This document shows, one piece after another, positions 21,488 to 22,315 of a stretch of 22,315 bases of DNA; within the stretch, counting starts at the first letter, position 1; each line of letters begins with the position of its first letter. Under the pieces are notes generated by a model. It worked only from the letters and a program-made list of their open reading frames with translations, was not told where the DNA came from and did not search any database. The DNA is taken from positions 1-22,315 of the forward strand of contig SMWS01000058.1 of assembly GCA_004356685.1 (NCBI GenBank), read 5' to 3'. Both the position numbers and the translations under genes were made by a program. This DNA comes from Deltaproteobacteria bacterium (GTDB taxonomy: Bacteria > Desulfobacterota_D > UBA1144 > Nemesobacterales > N074bin48).

Positions 21488-22315
21488 ATGAATGAAGATT
21501 CTTCTTATAAGACCCAGTATCTAGGTTTTTATTTTGATGGTATTAATCCCATCAAGCATGAAGTCAATGTAACCATTACAAGAGATGGGCTTAAAATTCA
21601 AAAATTAAAAGTCGATACCTATTTTTGGTGGGACCTTTCAGAAATTAACCAATCAAATGATATATATGCCGACAAGGAAGTAAAGCTTGAAAAAGGCGAC
21701 GACATCCCAGAGATACTAATTATAAAAGACGTCTCATTCATTAAATCACTAAAACAGATATCACCTGATTTTCAAACCAAATTTCAGATCTCTGCTACCA
21801 GATCAAAGTGGCTCAAAACTATTTTTTATTTGTCTATTGCTTCGGTCCTGATAGTAGTCGTTATTTATAAATGGCTTCTGCCTTCATTGAGTGAATCTAT
21901 TGCTCAAAAAATACCAGTTTCTTGGGAAAAGAAGCTTGGGCAAAACTACAAGGAATATTTCACTGCACAATTTGGTATATGCGAAGAAAAAGAGTTGACT
22001 GATAAGATATATCAAATAAAAGACCAGCTTGTTGATACACTCCATAAGACTAATTATCAATATAATCTAACCATCTTAGATCATAATATGGTAAACGCTT
22101 TTGCTCTACCAGGCGGAGACATAATAATATTCAGGGGGCTAATTGAAAAGTCCAAAAGACCTGAGGAATTGGCGGGAGTAATGGCACATGAAATACAGCA
22201 TATAGAACAAAGACACATGACTAAGATATTGATTAAAGATAAGTCGCTCGATATACTTATTTCTTTTATGACAGGAGATTCAAGCGGAGCTGGCACAGCC
22301 TTAATGGCCGCAAAA
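21488..22315 (+). CDS. M48-family membrane metallopeptidase (3' end outside window)
   Basis: The frame runs open for 276 codons to the window end. The N-terminal ~105 residues form a beta-rich cytosolic domain (QYLGFYFDGINPIKHEVNVT near the start, FWWDLSE at 46–52). One membrane helix follows (about 110–130). Then comes the Zn-peptidase core: NMVNAFALPGGDIIIFRGLI (200–219) and the catalytic HEIQH (234–238, E235 the base) within MAHEIQHIEQRH. The third zinc ligand (Glu) lies beyond the window. M48 enzymes include HtpX and BepA, which degrade faulty membrane or outer-membrane proteins. It has no clear ribosome site. The start could be a few codons later, but no other in-frame ATG is near. Confidence 0.92.
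   Translation, partial: MNEDSSYKTQYLGFYFDGINPIKHEVNVTITRDGLKIQKLKVDTYFWWDLSEINQSNDIYADKEVKLEKGDDIPEILIIKDVSFIKSLKQISPDFQTKFQISATRSKWLKTIFYLSIASVLIVVVIYKWLLPSLSESIAQKIPVSWEKKLGQNYKEYFTAQFGICEEKELTDKIYQIKDQLVDTLHKTNYQYNLTILDHNMVNAFALPGGDIIIFRGLIEKSKRPEELAGVMAHEIQHIEQRHMTKILIKDKSLDILISFMTGDSSGAGTALMAAK

Noticed and set aside
22081..22296. A 71-codon open frame on the – strand at the window end
   Set aside because: It lies opposite the catalytic HEIQH region of the M48 peptidase, whose + strand frame is open across the entire stretch.

Overview
This window is the tuf/S10–spc–alpha ribosomal super-operon of a low-GC bacterium, followed by about 6.7 kb of envelope-related and metabolic genes. By eye, the S4, L5, L17 and RNA polymerase alpha sequences read most like Deltaproteobacteria sensu lato (alpha ends its main domain with an 'EMELSLGS'-type motif; S4 ends 'EEQLIVEFYS'). 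The LLM/F420-type oxidoreductase, the short adenylate kinase, the long L17 tail and the lack of rpmD also occur in other lineages (Actinobacteria, Patescibacteria, several uncultured phyla). Placement is therefore an inference: an uncultured low-GC bacterium, perhaps delta-like.

Region 1 (1–15545, all + strand) is translation and secretion. The order is tuf (3' end), rpsJ, rplC, rplD, rplW, rplB, rpsS, rplV, rpsC, rplP, rpmC, rpsQ, rplN, rplX, rplE, rpsN, rpsH, rplF, rplR, rpsE, rplO, secY, adk, map, infA, rpmJ, rpsM, rpsK, rpsD, rpoA, rplQ. Spacing is tight, with many 1–8 nt overlaps and TTG or GTG starts, so the block looks like one translationally coupled transcription unit. No internal promoter or intrinsic terminator is evident. 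rpmD (uL30) is missing from its usual place between rpsE and rplO. S14, S4, L24 and L36 all keep zinc-binding cysteines. L17 carries a roughly 168-residue, very acidic C-terminal tail.

Region 2 (15607–18631, + strand) holds an LLM-class (probably F420-dependent) oxidoreductase, then after a 169-bp AT-rich gap a small cluster: a LapA-domain membrane protein, a gamma-glutamylcyclotransferase-fold enzyme, a PspC-domain membrane protein, and an unrecognised single-pass membrane protein with a coiled coil and three similar acidic helical segments.

Region 3 (18658–22315) has a CPA1-type cation:proton antiporter on the – strand. It is convergent with the unknown gene and divergent, across 174 bp, from a two-gene + strand unit. 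That unit is a DUF898/YjgN-like membrane protein with an N-terminal zinc ribbon, followed by an M48 membrane metallopeptidase cut by the window end. The pairing suggests a membrane-protein quality-control or envelope-stress function, but this is not proven.

There is no RNA gene, CRISPR array, insertion sequence or obvious recent mobile element. No gene-free stretch exceeds 174 bp.
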